64,000 nucleotides of DNA from Nansenia antarctica (lineage: Eukaryota; Chordata; Actinopteri; Argentiniformes; Microstomatidae). The translations under genes and the position numbers were made by a program. Shown here one piece after another: positions 22,096 through 32,800 of this stretch (position 1 is the stretch's first letter; the number at the start of each line of letters is the position of its first letter). The notes below the pieces were generated by a model. It was not told the origin of the DNA. It ran no database searches and worked only from the letters and a program-made list of their open reading frames with translations. The stretch lies in contig OZ022342.1 of assembly GCA_963989245.1 (NCBI GenBank), positions 42,340,479 to 42,404,478 on the forward strand, in the 5' to 3' direction.

Positions 22096-23038
22096 AGGGG
22101 GAAACGCCAATGAGAAATACTGTTTATATTGTAAACTTCATTGAAAAATGCTGTTGAGTTAATTCTACTGTTCTCTGTAATTTGATGTGTTTGGCAGTCG
22201 CGGTATAAACAAAATGCAATACTTTTTGTAAAATGCAGACACTGGCTTATGTTGTGGGCTTCATTCAGTTGGTTGTGTGAATGCATTCTTCAATTACTTC
22301 CTTCATGTCAGTTCAGTCACCTAGCTCCAGCTAATTTGACTTGGCAGTATCAATGGCAGTTTCTTGCTCGACTCAATTGTCTTGTCTTCAGTATTTAGTA
22401 ATGACTCCCATTCATTGTTTTGTTCACATCTATGTATCTATTGTATAGTCATTTTATTGACAAATGAGTGGTGAATAGATTTCTTTCTGAGGAACCCATT
22501 CATGGTACTTTTTCTGAGTTTGTGTGCCCACAGTGGGTATATATGTTACAGTACATGTGGGAATACGGTACATGTGGGAAGGTTAGGGTTAGGTGCTAGG
22601 GTGACTTGGTACATGCTGGCGTGTCTAACCCTAACCCTAACCCTAGCATCCTAGCACCTAACCCCCACATGTACCGTAACATACACAGAGAAAAAGCCAC
22701 CGCTGACCCTGATCAGTAGGTTGGCAGCTGGCTCCGCCTCCAGGGTATCAAGGTTCGGGGGGAGTGGTCATGTGACGTCTTCCTCAGCTGAAGAAACCCT
22801 GAAGTCAGCGAATGAGGACGAAATGTTTCGTTTATGGTGAAAGATCGAAACAAGAATCAAACAAGAATACGAAATTACACATTTTAAACTGCATACCTAA
22901 CACTTTCTTGAATGTTCATATGACTGTACGGTACAACGTGACAGATAAGTAATACAATGCTGTCACAAGTGCGGTGTTATTTATAGTGCCTAGTAAACGA
23001 TTGTTTTTTTGAAGGTGATCTGCGCACTTCTCATTGGT
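22096..23038. other. surf6-kyat1 interval
   Basis: Surf6 3' UTR (candidate signals weak), then a telomere-like inverted repeat (22555-22684), then the presumptive kyat1 promoter. No further gene is seen. Confidence 0.4.
22555..22684. repeat. Inverted repeat containing telomere-like TTAGGG/CCCTAA runs
   Basis: GTACATGTGGGAAGGTTAGG near 22570 pairs with CCTAACCCCCACATGTAC near 22655-22674. The right arm carries CTAACCCTAACCCTAACCCT (22626-22645). A long hairpin is possible. It lies downstream of surf6. Confidence 0.7.
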
Positions 23039-26000
23039 ATGCTAAGGAGAGTAGCTGCAGATATAGTAAATTGTCACAGAGGAAACTTTAGAAACGCTGA
23101 TTTTAACCAGGTAAGGTTATTATTTATTTGTCCTGGACCTATATATAATCGTAATTTCATTGCCGTTTCACCGTGAAATAATGAGTGCGCTCCTGCATAT
23201 TGTAGATAGATACTCATACAACTGAATTATTTTATTTCAGTTTACCATGTCACGTCAGTTTCATGCTCGCAGAATTGATGGCGTGGACAAAAATATATGG
23301 TAATAGTTTTATCGAAATTGAATGAAATTTGGCTAAGATGTGTTGCTTTGACATTAATGCACACAGTGGTTGATAAATTATGTACATTTTCAGGGTTGAA
23401 TTTACGCAACTGGCTGCAGATTACAAGGCAGTGAACCTCGGACAGGGCTTTCCCGACTTCTCCCCTCCCACCTACATGCAAGAGGCTTTCTGCAAAGCAG
23501 TGAGCGGAGAATGTCCAATGCATCAGTATACACGCGCTTTTGTAAGAGAAGTAAAGTTCCAAATGTAACTGAAGTAATTTATGCAATATACCTACATTTC
23601 TACGGGTTATTTCATATATGCGCTCCATCCTCAGGGCCACCCCCCTCTTGTGAAGATTCTGGCTAAGTTCTTTGGTAGAGTTATGGGACGGGAGGTGGAT
23701 GCTTTTGATGACATCTTGGTCACCGTTGGGGCCTACCAGGCTCTCTTTTGCACGTTTCAAGCACTGGTCGATGAAGGGGATGAGGTACGAAATGACAATA
23801 TAGAGAATAACATTTGGCCAGAAGCACTCCTCCTCCATCTAACAGCTCAATGTCATCTGGCCCTCCTTTTAGGTCATAATTATCGAGCCATTTTTTGACT
23901 GCTATCAACCAATGGTGAAGATGGCAGGAGGAAAGGCTGTCTTTGTCCCACTGAGGCCAGTGAGTAGTTGCCTTGTGCCTTTAAGTGGCTGTAAGTAAAT
24001 GCCATTGGTTTTTAGAGAGCAAGGTTAATGTATTGCTGATTCTGTGTTTGTTTGATCCCAGAGAGTGGAGGGGGGCAAGGCCTTTTCTAGTGGAGACTGG
24101 GTCCTGTCCTCTGAAGAACTGGCCAGTAAATTCAACCCACGCACAAAAGCCATAATTATAAACACTCCCAACAATCCCTTAGGCAAGGTGAGACATAGGT
24201 CTTCCTTCTTCTAGCATTATGACTACTAATGGCCCCAGGCCTGAGCATAGATTACTTTTTTCCTGCTATGACTGGTGGATAGATGATAGTCGCTTTAAAA
24301 TGTAAATATAAGCGGTTTAGATGTCATCCATGCTCACTGTGCGTCACGCCCTGGACTCTCTCCCCTCTATCACACAGGTGTTTAAGAGGGAGGAGCTCCA
24401 GGAGATTGCTGACCTGTGTATAAAGCATGACGTGGTGTGTATTAGTGATGAGGTGTACGAGTGGCTGACCTACGACGGCGCCAAGCATGTGAAGATAGGT
24501 AAGACCCAGTGGAATCAAGCATGTGAAGATAGGTAAGACCCAGTGGAATCAAGCATGTGAAGATAGGTAAGACCCAGTGGAATCAAGCATGTGAAGATAG
24601 GTAAGACCCAGTGGAATCAAGCATGTGAAGATAGGTAAGACCCAGTGGAATCAAGCATGTGAAGATAGGTAAGACCCAGTGGAATCAAGCATGTGAAGAT
24701 AGGTAAGACCCAGTGGAATCAAGCATGTGAAGATAGGTAAGACCCAGTGGAATCAAGCATGTGAAGATAGGTAAGACCCAGTGGAATCAAGCATGTGAAG
24801 ATAGGTAAGACCCAGTGGAATCAAGCATGTGAAGATAGGTAAGACCCAGTGGAATCAATGGAGAGACGCTGCACAGTGTCAACATCAGAAGACGGGCTCA
24901 TTGTAATTGAACGGAACGGAAGACGGAAAGATATCATGTATCAAACACTTCCATTCCATGCATAACAACAAGGCTGTCCTCTAATGTCTACATCCACCAG
25001 CCTCCCCATGTCTACATCCACCAGCCTCCCCATGTCTACATCCACCAGCCTCCCCATGTCTACATCCACCAGCCTCCCCATGTCTACATCCACCAGCCTC
25101 CCCATGTCTACATCCACCAGCCTCCCCATGTCTACATCCACCAGCCTCCCCATGTCTACATCCACCAGCCTCCCCATGTCTACATCCACCAGCCTCCCCA
25201 TGTCTACATCCACCAGCCTCCCCATGTCTACATCCACCAGCCTCCCCATGTCTACATCCACCAGCCTCCCCATGTCTACATCCACCAGCCTCCCCAGGAC
25301 ATGAATGTCTACATCCACCAGCCTCCCCATGTCTACATCCACCAGCCTCCCCAGGACATGAAAGAATGTCTACATCCACCAGCCTCCCCAGGACATGAAA
25401 GAATGTCTACATCCACCAGCCTCCCCATGACACGAATGTCTACATCCACCAGCCTCCCCAGGACATGTCTACATCCACCAGCCTCCCCATGACACGAATG
25501 TCTACATCCACCAGCCTCCCCAGGACATGAATGTCTCCATCCACCAGCCTCCCCAGGACATGAATGTCTCCATCCACCAGCCTCCCCATGACATGAATGT
25601 CTACATCCACCAGCCTCCCCATGACATGAATGTCTACATCCACCAGCCTCCCCATCCTCCTCTACCACCTCCTCTACCACCTCCTCTACCACCTCCTCTA
25701 CGAATGTCTACATCCACCAGCCTCCCCATGACATGAATGTCTACATCCACCAGCCTCCCCATGACATGAAAGAATGTCTACATCCACCAGCCTCCCCATG
25801 ACATGAAAGAATGTCTACATCCACCAGCCTCCCCATGACATGAAAGAATGTCTACATCCACCAGCCTCCCCATCCTCCTCTACCACCTCCTCTACCACCT
25901 CCTCTACCATCTCCTCTACCACCTCCTCTACGAATGTCTACATCCACCAGCCTCCCCATGACATGAATGTCTACATCCACCAGCCTCCCCATGACATGAA

Positions 26001-29000
26001 AGAATGTCTACATCCACCAGCCTCCCCATGACATGAAAGAATGTCTACATCCACCAGCCTCCCCATGACATGAAAGAATGTCTACATCCACCAGCCTCCC
26101 CATGACATGAAAGAATGTCTACATCCACCAGCCTCCCCATGACATGAAAGAATGTCTACATCCACCAGCCTCCCCATGACATGAAAGAATGTCTACATCC
26201 ACCAGCCTCCCCATGACATGAAAGAATGTCTACATCCACCAGCCTCCCCATGACATGAAAGCGATATGATAAAAAAGCATGCATGTTTTTTTCCTAAAAT
26301 TCACAAGTCAGGTTCTGAAAAATACGTGAATGACTTTCAATCTAATGCTATCTTGATTTGATAAAGCAAGTCTTCCTGGGATGTGGGAGCGGACCGTCAC
26401 TATTGGAAGTGGTGGAAAGACCTTCAGTGCTACAGGGTGGAAGGTAATCTGCTGAGATAATACTGCTGTGGAATATAGTTTGGAGACGTTGTGCCAGGTG
26501 AATCCACACGGTGTGTATTGAATGAGTCCTTGTTGTGTTTCAGGTTGGCTGGGCCATCGGCTCTGGGCACATCGTGAAGCACCTGAAGACCGTCCATCAG
26601 AACTCAGTGTACCACTGTGCGACGGCAGCTCAGGTCCAAAAAAGACTGTTTCATCATACTTGTCAAAACACTGCTGTCTAGTTTTCATAGATTCATTGGT
26701 TATATTTATTGTGTGATGATATATTTATATGATTTCCGATGTGTGCTTTTTTGCTTATCATTTAAAATCGAACCCTGAGGTTCGAACCTCATTATCATTT
26801 GAAATCGAACCCAGTGGCCCTTGATTAGTGGATGCCTATTCCGTGGTTTAATCCCTGACACTCGTTTGAAAGAGAACGCTCTCCGGGGGGTGGGTGACTG
26901 ACCCATTCTTGCATCCTTCAGGAGGCGATGGCACAGGGCTTCCAGAGAGAGTATGAGCATTTTGAAACTCCTGAAAGCTACTTACTTCAGCTCCCTGAGA
27001 GGCTGCATCACAAGCGGAGGAAGCTGGCCTCCTGTCTGGAAAGTGTTGGTCTGCAGCCCATCATGCCAGAGGGAGGCTACTTCATGATGGCAGACATCTC
27101 CTCTGTCAGTGAGTATTTCAGTGTCCCATCACCGAGAGCTTCAGTGTTTCATCTGGCATTTAGTGTAACATTGTTTCATCTCTGTCAGTGAGTGTTTCTT
27201 TAGGGGGTCTGAACTGTTACTGTTACTTAACCATTAATGTTTCAGCTCTCCCCTAAAGCCTTCATCAAGGGTGTTTTTTTGTTTTGTTTCAGAGGCTGAC
27301 TTGAATGATCCAACCACTCAGGATGAACCCTACGACTCCAGATTTGTGAAGTGGCTGATTAAAGAGAAGGTAAATGAGTGAAGATGGGTTTAGACTTTGT
27401 GAGGATTAAAGTTCAGTGACAATACATTTTAATTATGATCATGATCAAGTGTTCAACAGTGATGTTTTTGGAACCAGATGTGTTTCCAAAATATAACCCA
27501 TCTAAGATAAGTGGTGATCATTATTTACATAATAAAAATGTTATAAAATAGAATGCCAATATCGTGTCTGGTTATTTGATTAATACAGGGTTTAGCCACA
27601 ATCCCTGTCTCAGCTTTCTACAGCCCTGAGCACCGCAAGGACTTTGAAAACTACATCCGTTTCTGCTTTGTCAAGGTAAACTCTAGCATACATGTATGAT
27701 TGTTTCCAGTTTTTCTCTACCGCTTTAACACTAACATCCGAACCTCAAACACTATGACCAAAACCTGAAACTGGTGTATTTTATCTCACACCAATTCTTC
27801 ACAATGACAAACACATTTCTTGCTCATCACTCATTTTGCCACTCTAAACCACACAGTTAACAAAATACAATTCTCTACATTTGGCACAATCTTCCTTGCT
27901 AAAATCTCTTGTGTTCACACACCGCTTTAACACTACCATTCAGAGTGCTAAACTCAAACCACAAATCACACAATCACACACCTCATACGGGCAAACACCT
28001 ATTGCTTTTGGATTAGCAATCATAGCTTTAGCAATAAAAGATGAGCTCTCCTGTGTTGGAGAACAATAGATGCCAACTTGCAGAGAAAGGTAGAGCGAGA
28101 GGGAGAGGGAGGGGGAGGGGGGAGGGAGAAAGGTAGAGCGAGAGGTGAGATGTCGATGAGGTCCTGTGGCCAGACAGAAACCAAAGGCAGGATGCAGCCT
28201 AATTTTATTTTTCTTTACAGTATATGCAGAGGTCTTATTTTCTTTTTTCTATTGTTTGTTCTGTATGAAGAACACTTTACAAATCCAACTGTGTTTGCTG
28301 AGATATATACAGAATTTCAGAATAAAAAAACATTCTATTCTTGTATTTGTGTTTTATATTTGAGTATGAAAACATAACAGATTATATAACAGGCTACTGT
28401 ATGTATGTAGTGTAACACTGAGAATGCAAAATGCGTACTGATAATCTTATCATAGTACTGTTTTTTCCATTGTGCACATCAGTGTTCAATTGGTTCTTAC
28501 AAGTGTCTATTCATTTGATGGTGTATGTATTAGGGCTGCAACGATTAGTCGACTAGTCACGACTAATCGAGTACGGAAATTCGTCGACGTGAAATGTTGT
28601 TGTCGACTAATCGCATTTAAAAAAATTGTTAAAAAAACGGGGGTTTTTTTTTTCTTTTTTTTTTTCGGGAGCCATGCAAGAATCAGCTGGGTAAGTTTTA
28701 GCTAACGTTGTTAGCCAACTGGCTTACGTTATATTGTTAGGGTCGTAATGTTTATGTTAGCTTTACTGTTACATGTTGGAAAACAATGTCTCATGGACAG
28801 GGCTGTACATGCTATGAGCGTTTGTGCTATTAATTTATTTGCCCTGTGGCACGCATGTGACAGACAGAGGCGCTTGTATGTAACGTTACGTAGCAGGGGT
28901 TTTCCATGTTGAAGCCAGGAGAACGCGAGATGAAATGAAGTGAGGGGTGGTCGCTATTAAAATACCAGGTAGTCATGGTGGATGATCATGAATGATGCTT

Positions 29001-29734
29001 GATAAGTGAATGCTATTTCAATTATGTTGAGTCCACCAGCGAGCTGTCTGTAAGATAAACAGCGCCAAGCGTAGCCTACTAACGTGAGCTGTCTGTAGTC
29101 TAGCCAGCAATGCTAGCTAGCCAGTCAACTAGCTCTGTGAGCAGCTGTAGCTTGGCGTAACGTTAGGTTAGATAGCTAGTTAAGCCGGATTTATGCTTCT
29201 GCGTCGCCATTTACGCGCAGCGAAAAGCCACACGACTAATCGCGACTAACCGAAAAAATAATCGACAGATTAGTCGACTACCAAAATAATCGTTAGTTGC
29301 AGCCCTAGTATGTATGTGTCATTTGACGACAACATTTCATTTTGAGAAGACATAACATAATTTTGAATGCAGTGTTTGCTTTTGCAAGAGATTTGTAGAG
29401 TTTAGGGCTTTGTGTGTGAGTTTTTGGATTTGTGTTAAGAGTTAAGAGAAAATGAGCTATGCTTTCAGAAAACGTGTTAAAGCGACAGAGGAAAAACTAA
29501 GATATGGAGTTTTTGGGGATCCCTCCCCCCTCAAAAAAACAGATATGGAGTTAGTTTACACAAAACTCAATCATTAATTTTTTCTACATTGATGAGTGGA
29601 TTTGGATGGAACCTCAGAGGTTTTGCAGTTTCACCTACAAACCTACTCACTTGTAGAACCCTCTCATTCAACAGGAGGACTCAACACTGAATGCTGCCGA
29701 AGACATTCTAAGAAAGTGGAGCCACTTGAAATGA
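23039..29734 (+). CDS. kyat1: Kynurenine aminotransferase 1 / glutamine transaminase K, 13 exons
   Basis: Exons are 23039-23110, 23241-23299, 23394-23541, 23635-23784, 23873-23959, 24062-24187, 24378-24498, 26367-26443, 26544-26633, 26922-27108, 27293-27369, 27589-27675 and 29675-29734. They join in frame to 446 aa. Fold-type I PLP enzyme motifs are present: NLGQGFPDFSPP, NTPNNPLGK (PLP-contacting Asn), SDEVY, and the Schiff-base lysine in GGKTFSATGWK. It transaminates kynurenine to kynurenic acid and cleaves cysteine-S-conjugates. Exon 1 adds an Arg-rich, amphipathic-looking leader (MLRRVAADIVNCHRGNFRNA) before an in-frame internal Met in exon 2 (MSRQFHARRIDG, position 23247). Mitochondrial and cytosolic forms from one gene are therefore plausible; from the internal Met it is 420 aa. 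I call kyat1 rather than kyat3 from LPGMWERT, TVHQNSVYHC and synteny with spout1, although the C-terminus (EDSTLNAAEDI) looks kyat3-like. Intron 6 is filled by two minisatellites and intron 12 by nested transposons. Confidence 0.92.
24483..24856 (+). repeat. 34-bp minisatellite spanning an exon-intron junction, 11 copies
   Basis: The unit is AAGCATGTGAAGATAG followed by GTAAGACCCAGTGGAATC. The first copy's 16-base left half is the end of kyat1 exon 6 (…KHVKI), and its GTAAGA is the authentic 5' splice site at 24499. Ten further copies reproduce the exon end plus donor exactly. Confidence 0.95.
24991..26259. repeat. Large minisatellite in kyat1 intron 6, CTACATCCACCAGCCTCCCC core
   Basis: The basic unit (24 bp: CCATGTCTACATCCACCAGC + CTCC) is repeated about 12 times. 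It is followed by longer variants with insertions ATGACATGAA, ATGACATGAAAGA and AGGACATGAA, and two blocks of CTCCTCTACCAC repeats (about 25653-25700 and 25873-25932). Open frames on both strands are by-products of the unit length. Confidence 0.95.
27708..29498. mobile_element. Putative DNA transposon with about 24-bp terminal inverted repeats
   Basis: AGTTTTTCTCTACCGCTTTA (27708 on) is matched in inverted orientation by 29474-29498 (GTGTTAAAGCGACAGAGGAA...), about 21 of 24 positions. A further CACCGCTTTAACACTACC lies at 27919. No transposase ORF is visible. It sits in kyat1 intron 12 and contains a younger hAT element. Superfamily not assigned. Confidence 0.55.
28531..29307. mobile_element. 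Non-autonomous hAT element, 777 bp, with perfect target duplication
   Basis: The ends are TAGGGCTGCAACGATTAGTC and ...CGTTAGTTGCAGCCCTA. Sub-terminal GTCGACTA/TAGTCGAC motifs are rich at both ends. An 8-bp target duplication GTATGTAT flanks it exactly (28523-28530 and 29308-29315), diagnostic of hAT. No transposase ORF. It includes a T-rich run near 28645-28665. Confidence 0.92.
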
Positions 29735-29769
29735 ATGACAAAAAAACAGGAGGCACGTCTGTACCCAGT

Positions 29770-30030
29770 CAGACAGTCTTACCATGCCTGTACCCAGACA
29801 GACAGTCCTACCATGCCTGTACCCAGACAGACAGTCCTACCATGCCTGTACCCAGCCACAGTCCTACCATGCCTGTACCCAGCCACAGTCCTACCCTGCC
29901 TGTACCCAGCCACAGTCCTACACTGCCTGTACCCAGACACAGTCCTACCATGCCTGTACCCAGACAGACAGTCCTACCATGCCTGTACCCAGACAGTCAG
30001 TCCTACTATGCCTGTACCCAGACACGTTGT
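29770..30030. repeat. Minisatellite just after the kyat1 stop codon
   Basis: Units of about 25-29 bp built on CCTACCATGCCTGTACCCAG with ACAGACAGT or CCACAGT spacers, about 10 copies, starting about 35 bp after the TGA and therefore probably in the 3' UTR. The open frames encoding YHACTQTDSPTMPVP-type repeats are artefacts. Confidence 0.9.
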
Positions 30031-30599
30031 TTGGTAGGACAAGACCTCCACAGAGCTAGGTACAGGGGATGTCTTCCTCAGTAAACATAGCTGCAGTTTA
30101 TCTCAATTGTGGCGTGGAAGGCATATCAAGTGCTTACACACTCCAGACCAGCTATGTTTTAGTTGGTTGATTTTTTTGTTCAATTATGTCCTCATACATA
30201 ATCTTAGTAGGTAGTCATTGATTATTTCTATAGATCAGCACTGTGTCAGCAATGATAGTATATAGTGTATAGTATTTTGTAAATGAAAATGCTCACATTT
30301 TTAGGAGATAACAATGTGTCTATTAGTGTATCTGTTGGTTTTTGTTATCAGCGGGTTGTCTCTACCTCCTGAGAGAATTGCGCTTTGCACAATTAGACTG
30401 TTGTCTGCTGTTATTACTATTAAACAAAAGACTGAAATCAGCATTGAGGCATGTGTTTAATTTCCCTTTTTGGTGCATATGAGGAACCATAGAAATCACA
30501 AGATATAGTGCACTACATAACAATTAGAAAGAGGAAGAATTGTGTCTTCTTTCTATAAACCGACAGTGTGGATTTGAAATCAAACAATTACTATGGGGT

Positions 30600-31215
30600 C
30601 AAAGTAGAGATTCTCAGCTTTAATCAAATGTTATTTTCTGATTGGGTTCACCATTTAGAAAGTACAATTTAAAAAAAACATACTAAATAAATAAATAAAA
30701 TACTCCCCCTATTTCAGGGCTCCAAACATAGTGTAAAAAATTATATAATGTCCAAATAAAGTACTATTTGGACGACAATCCGTTGCAAGCAATAACTGCT
30801 TGAAGTCTTGGACCCACCATACTGGTATATTCTATGGTGATGCAATCATGCCTATACTGCAGCCATCTTCAGTTGTTGTATCAAAAACCTATACTGCAGC
30901 CATCTTCAGTGTTGTATCAAAAATCTGCATATAATATAAAATCTTACCATCAGGAAATGCATGTTAAATTGGATTTAGATTGACTTTGCCAGTCAAGAAC
31001 ACGAAGGCTCTGAAAAACTCCCTAATTGCTATGACAGTTTGTTTGGGGTCATTATCTTACTGTATGATGATGCCCCATCCAATGACAGACAACATTCTGT
31101 CTATGCCCTTCTAACATACCATCTACAGTGGGGGAAATAAGTATTCAACACATCAACAATAAGTTGATGTTCTTGTTCTAATTGTTCTAATTCCAATTAT
31201 TTGTCTTTTTGAATT
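30600..31215. mobile_element. Degenerate Tc1/mariner-type fragments
   Basis: 31020-31090 contains a degenerate minus/plus transposon body. TACAGTGGGGGAAATAAGTA (31127 on) is the same terminal-repeat motif seen inverted at 53205-53223. A short tandem duplication of CCTATACTGCAGCCATCTTC occurs at about 30850-30910. No intact ORF. Confidence 0.45.
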
Positions 31216-31674
31216 ACCTTTTGATGTGTTTTCATAAACATGTCGCGAGCTTCATCACTACGGAAACCGAATCAAAACAAAACACATACACATTTCACCT
31301 AAAGCTCTTAGAAATAAAAGTCACCGATATCCTATTCAAACAACATATGAATCACATAACAAAACGGTCTTGCAATAAGTAAGCTAGAAATGTACAAATG
31401 TACGGCAGGTTAATTAACATAAAATAATAACTTTTCATGGGGTTATTTACTATTTCCATTGCAGCTATTTATATGAAATTTAGACCAGACATTGGTATTA
31501 ACTCAATAAAACTACACAGCTAAAGAAATAGCATTTGTAACATTCCAATGTATAAAAACGTTATGTGAATTCGACGCGCTATAATTCGCATTTAAGTTTC
31601 CATTCATTCCCTAGCAACTGTGAGGAAAGTGGCTAGCGAAGATTCGGAGGGACGCATTTAGTGTCACCAAGAAT

Positions 31675-32318
31675 ATAGTTGGGGGCCTTAGGGATATTTT
31701 CATGCAAATTTGTGCAAAAGCACCATATTTGGCCCAGATGTAGCTCAGAGTATGCTCTAATGATTTAGCCAGGGCGCCCGAGCCAACGACCACCGGGGTC
31801 GCCATGGCGGCCAAATCAATATGGCCGCCCTCCGAAAAAGGTTTTGGCTATACATTTTGAACCACATGAACTAGAAATGCAAACCTGGTGTCTATTTAAT
31901 GTTTTTCTGACTATTAGAAACGCATTGGAATGCTTATATTTATGATTGGGTGTGTCTGGACCCCTAATTTGCATATTTCCAAGATGGCAACTACCCGAAA
32001 GTGAGTTTTATCATATAGTTGGGGGCCTTAGGGCTATATGAGGCTATGTTCGTGCAAATTTGTGCAAAAGCACCAAATGTGGCCCAAATGTAGCTCAGAG
32101 TATGCTCTAAGGATTTAGCCAGGGCGCCCGAGCCAACGACCACCGGGGTCGCCATGGCGGCCAAATCAATATGTCCGCCCTCCGAAAAAGGTTTTGGCTA
32201 TAACATTTGAACCAAATGAACTAGAAATGCAAACCTGTTGTCTATTTTATGTTTTTTTACTATTAGAAACACATTGGAATGCTTATATTTATGATTGGGT
32301 GTGTCTGGACCCCTAATT
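31675..32318. repeat. Direct tandem duplication, about 300 bp, offset 340 bp
   Basis: 31675-31969 and 32015-32318 are near identical, beginning ATAGTTGGGGGCCTTAGGG, sharing CACCGGGGTCGCCATGGCGG and ending GGGTGTGTCTGGACCCCTAA. A few substitutions and small indels separate the copies. There is no coding potential. Confidence 0.85.
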
Positions 32319-32800
32319 CTCTTTAAATGGAACGGGTTTGCCAAACCAGCACCCAGGCTAGGTGTGTGGGAGCGCCATGAGCGTGCTGCTGTCGCCCCTC
32401 TGCTAGCTCTGGAGGATTCCTCTGATGAGATGGAGGTCACCCTGCAAGACCATGATTATTATTATTTTATTTATTTTAGAGTAATTTTTTCTGAGTGGGG
32501 CAGTCCCACTCACATTTTTTATTTTTATTGACAGTTACAGTGAAGATTTAGACAGGAAGGATGGGTGAGAGAGATAGGAGGGATATGTCCGAACCGGGGA
32601 CCCTGCGGTTACATGGTCAGCGCTTAACCCGCTACGCCACCTAAACGCCCCGAGAGACCAAGATTATTGCGTGGCTCCTAATCCTGCCACTTTGGATGAT
32701 GCCCTGGTCCAAAACGAGTCATTGAGGAACGAAATAGAAAGGCTCCAGAAACAGCTAGAGACCGTCCAGCTATGTCTGATTTGTATAATTTCATTTATTA
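32319..32800 (+). pseudogene. THAP-family-like (transposase?) exon fragment, split by a SINE
   Basis: Before the SINE the frame reads ...VWERHERAAVAPLLALEDSS and on to LQDHDY. After it, the frame continues VAPNPATLDDALVQNESLRN and a short coiled coil (EIERLQKQLETVQL). Removing the SINE and one target copy restores continuity. The DHDYxV..P.tLxxxL plus coiled-coil pattern resembles the region after a THAP zinc finger in P-element/THAP-type transposases. This assignment is tentative. Confidence 0.35.
32461..32654 (-). mobile_element. tRNA-derived SINE with 14-bp target duplication
   Basis: On the minus strand it starts GGGGCGTTTAGGTGGCGTAG (A-box-like) with GGTTCGGACAT (B-box-like) and ends in an AT-rich tail. 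AGACCATGATTATT (32447-32460) and AGACCAAGATTATT (32655-32668) flank it with one mismatch. Confidence 0.8.

Noticed and set aside
23242..23838. 198-aa minus-strand ORF across kyat1 exons 2-4
   Set aside because: It crosses introns and exons of kyat1 on the opposite strand; no recognisable homology.
24483..24856. Array considered as a CRISPR
   Set aside because: Head-to-tail identical units without unique spacers, in a vertebrate intron.
24941..25692. Repetitive ORFs (MSTSTSLP, GEAGGCRH, GRLVDVDM repeats)
   Set aside because: Artefacts of the kyat1 intron 6 minisatellite; the region is intronic by the exon joins on either side.
23039..29734. Naming the aminotransferase kyat3
   Set aside because: The end of the protein looks kyat3-like, but LPGMWERT, FSATGWKVGW, TVHQNSVYHC and linkage to spout1 favour kyat1.
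29596..30084. 162-aa plus-strand ORF covering the kyat1 end and repeat
   Set aside because: Frame is not that of kyat1; it is driven by the 3' UTR minisatellite.
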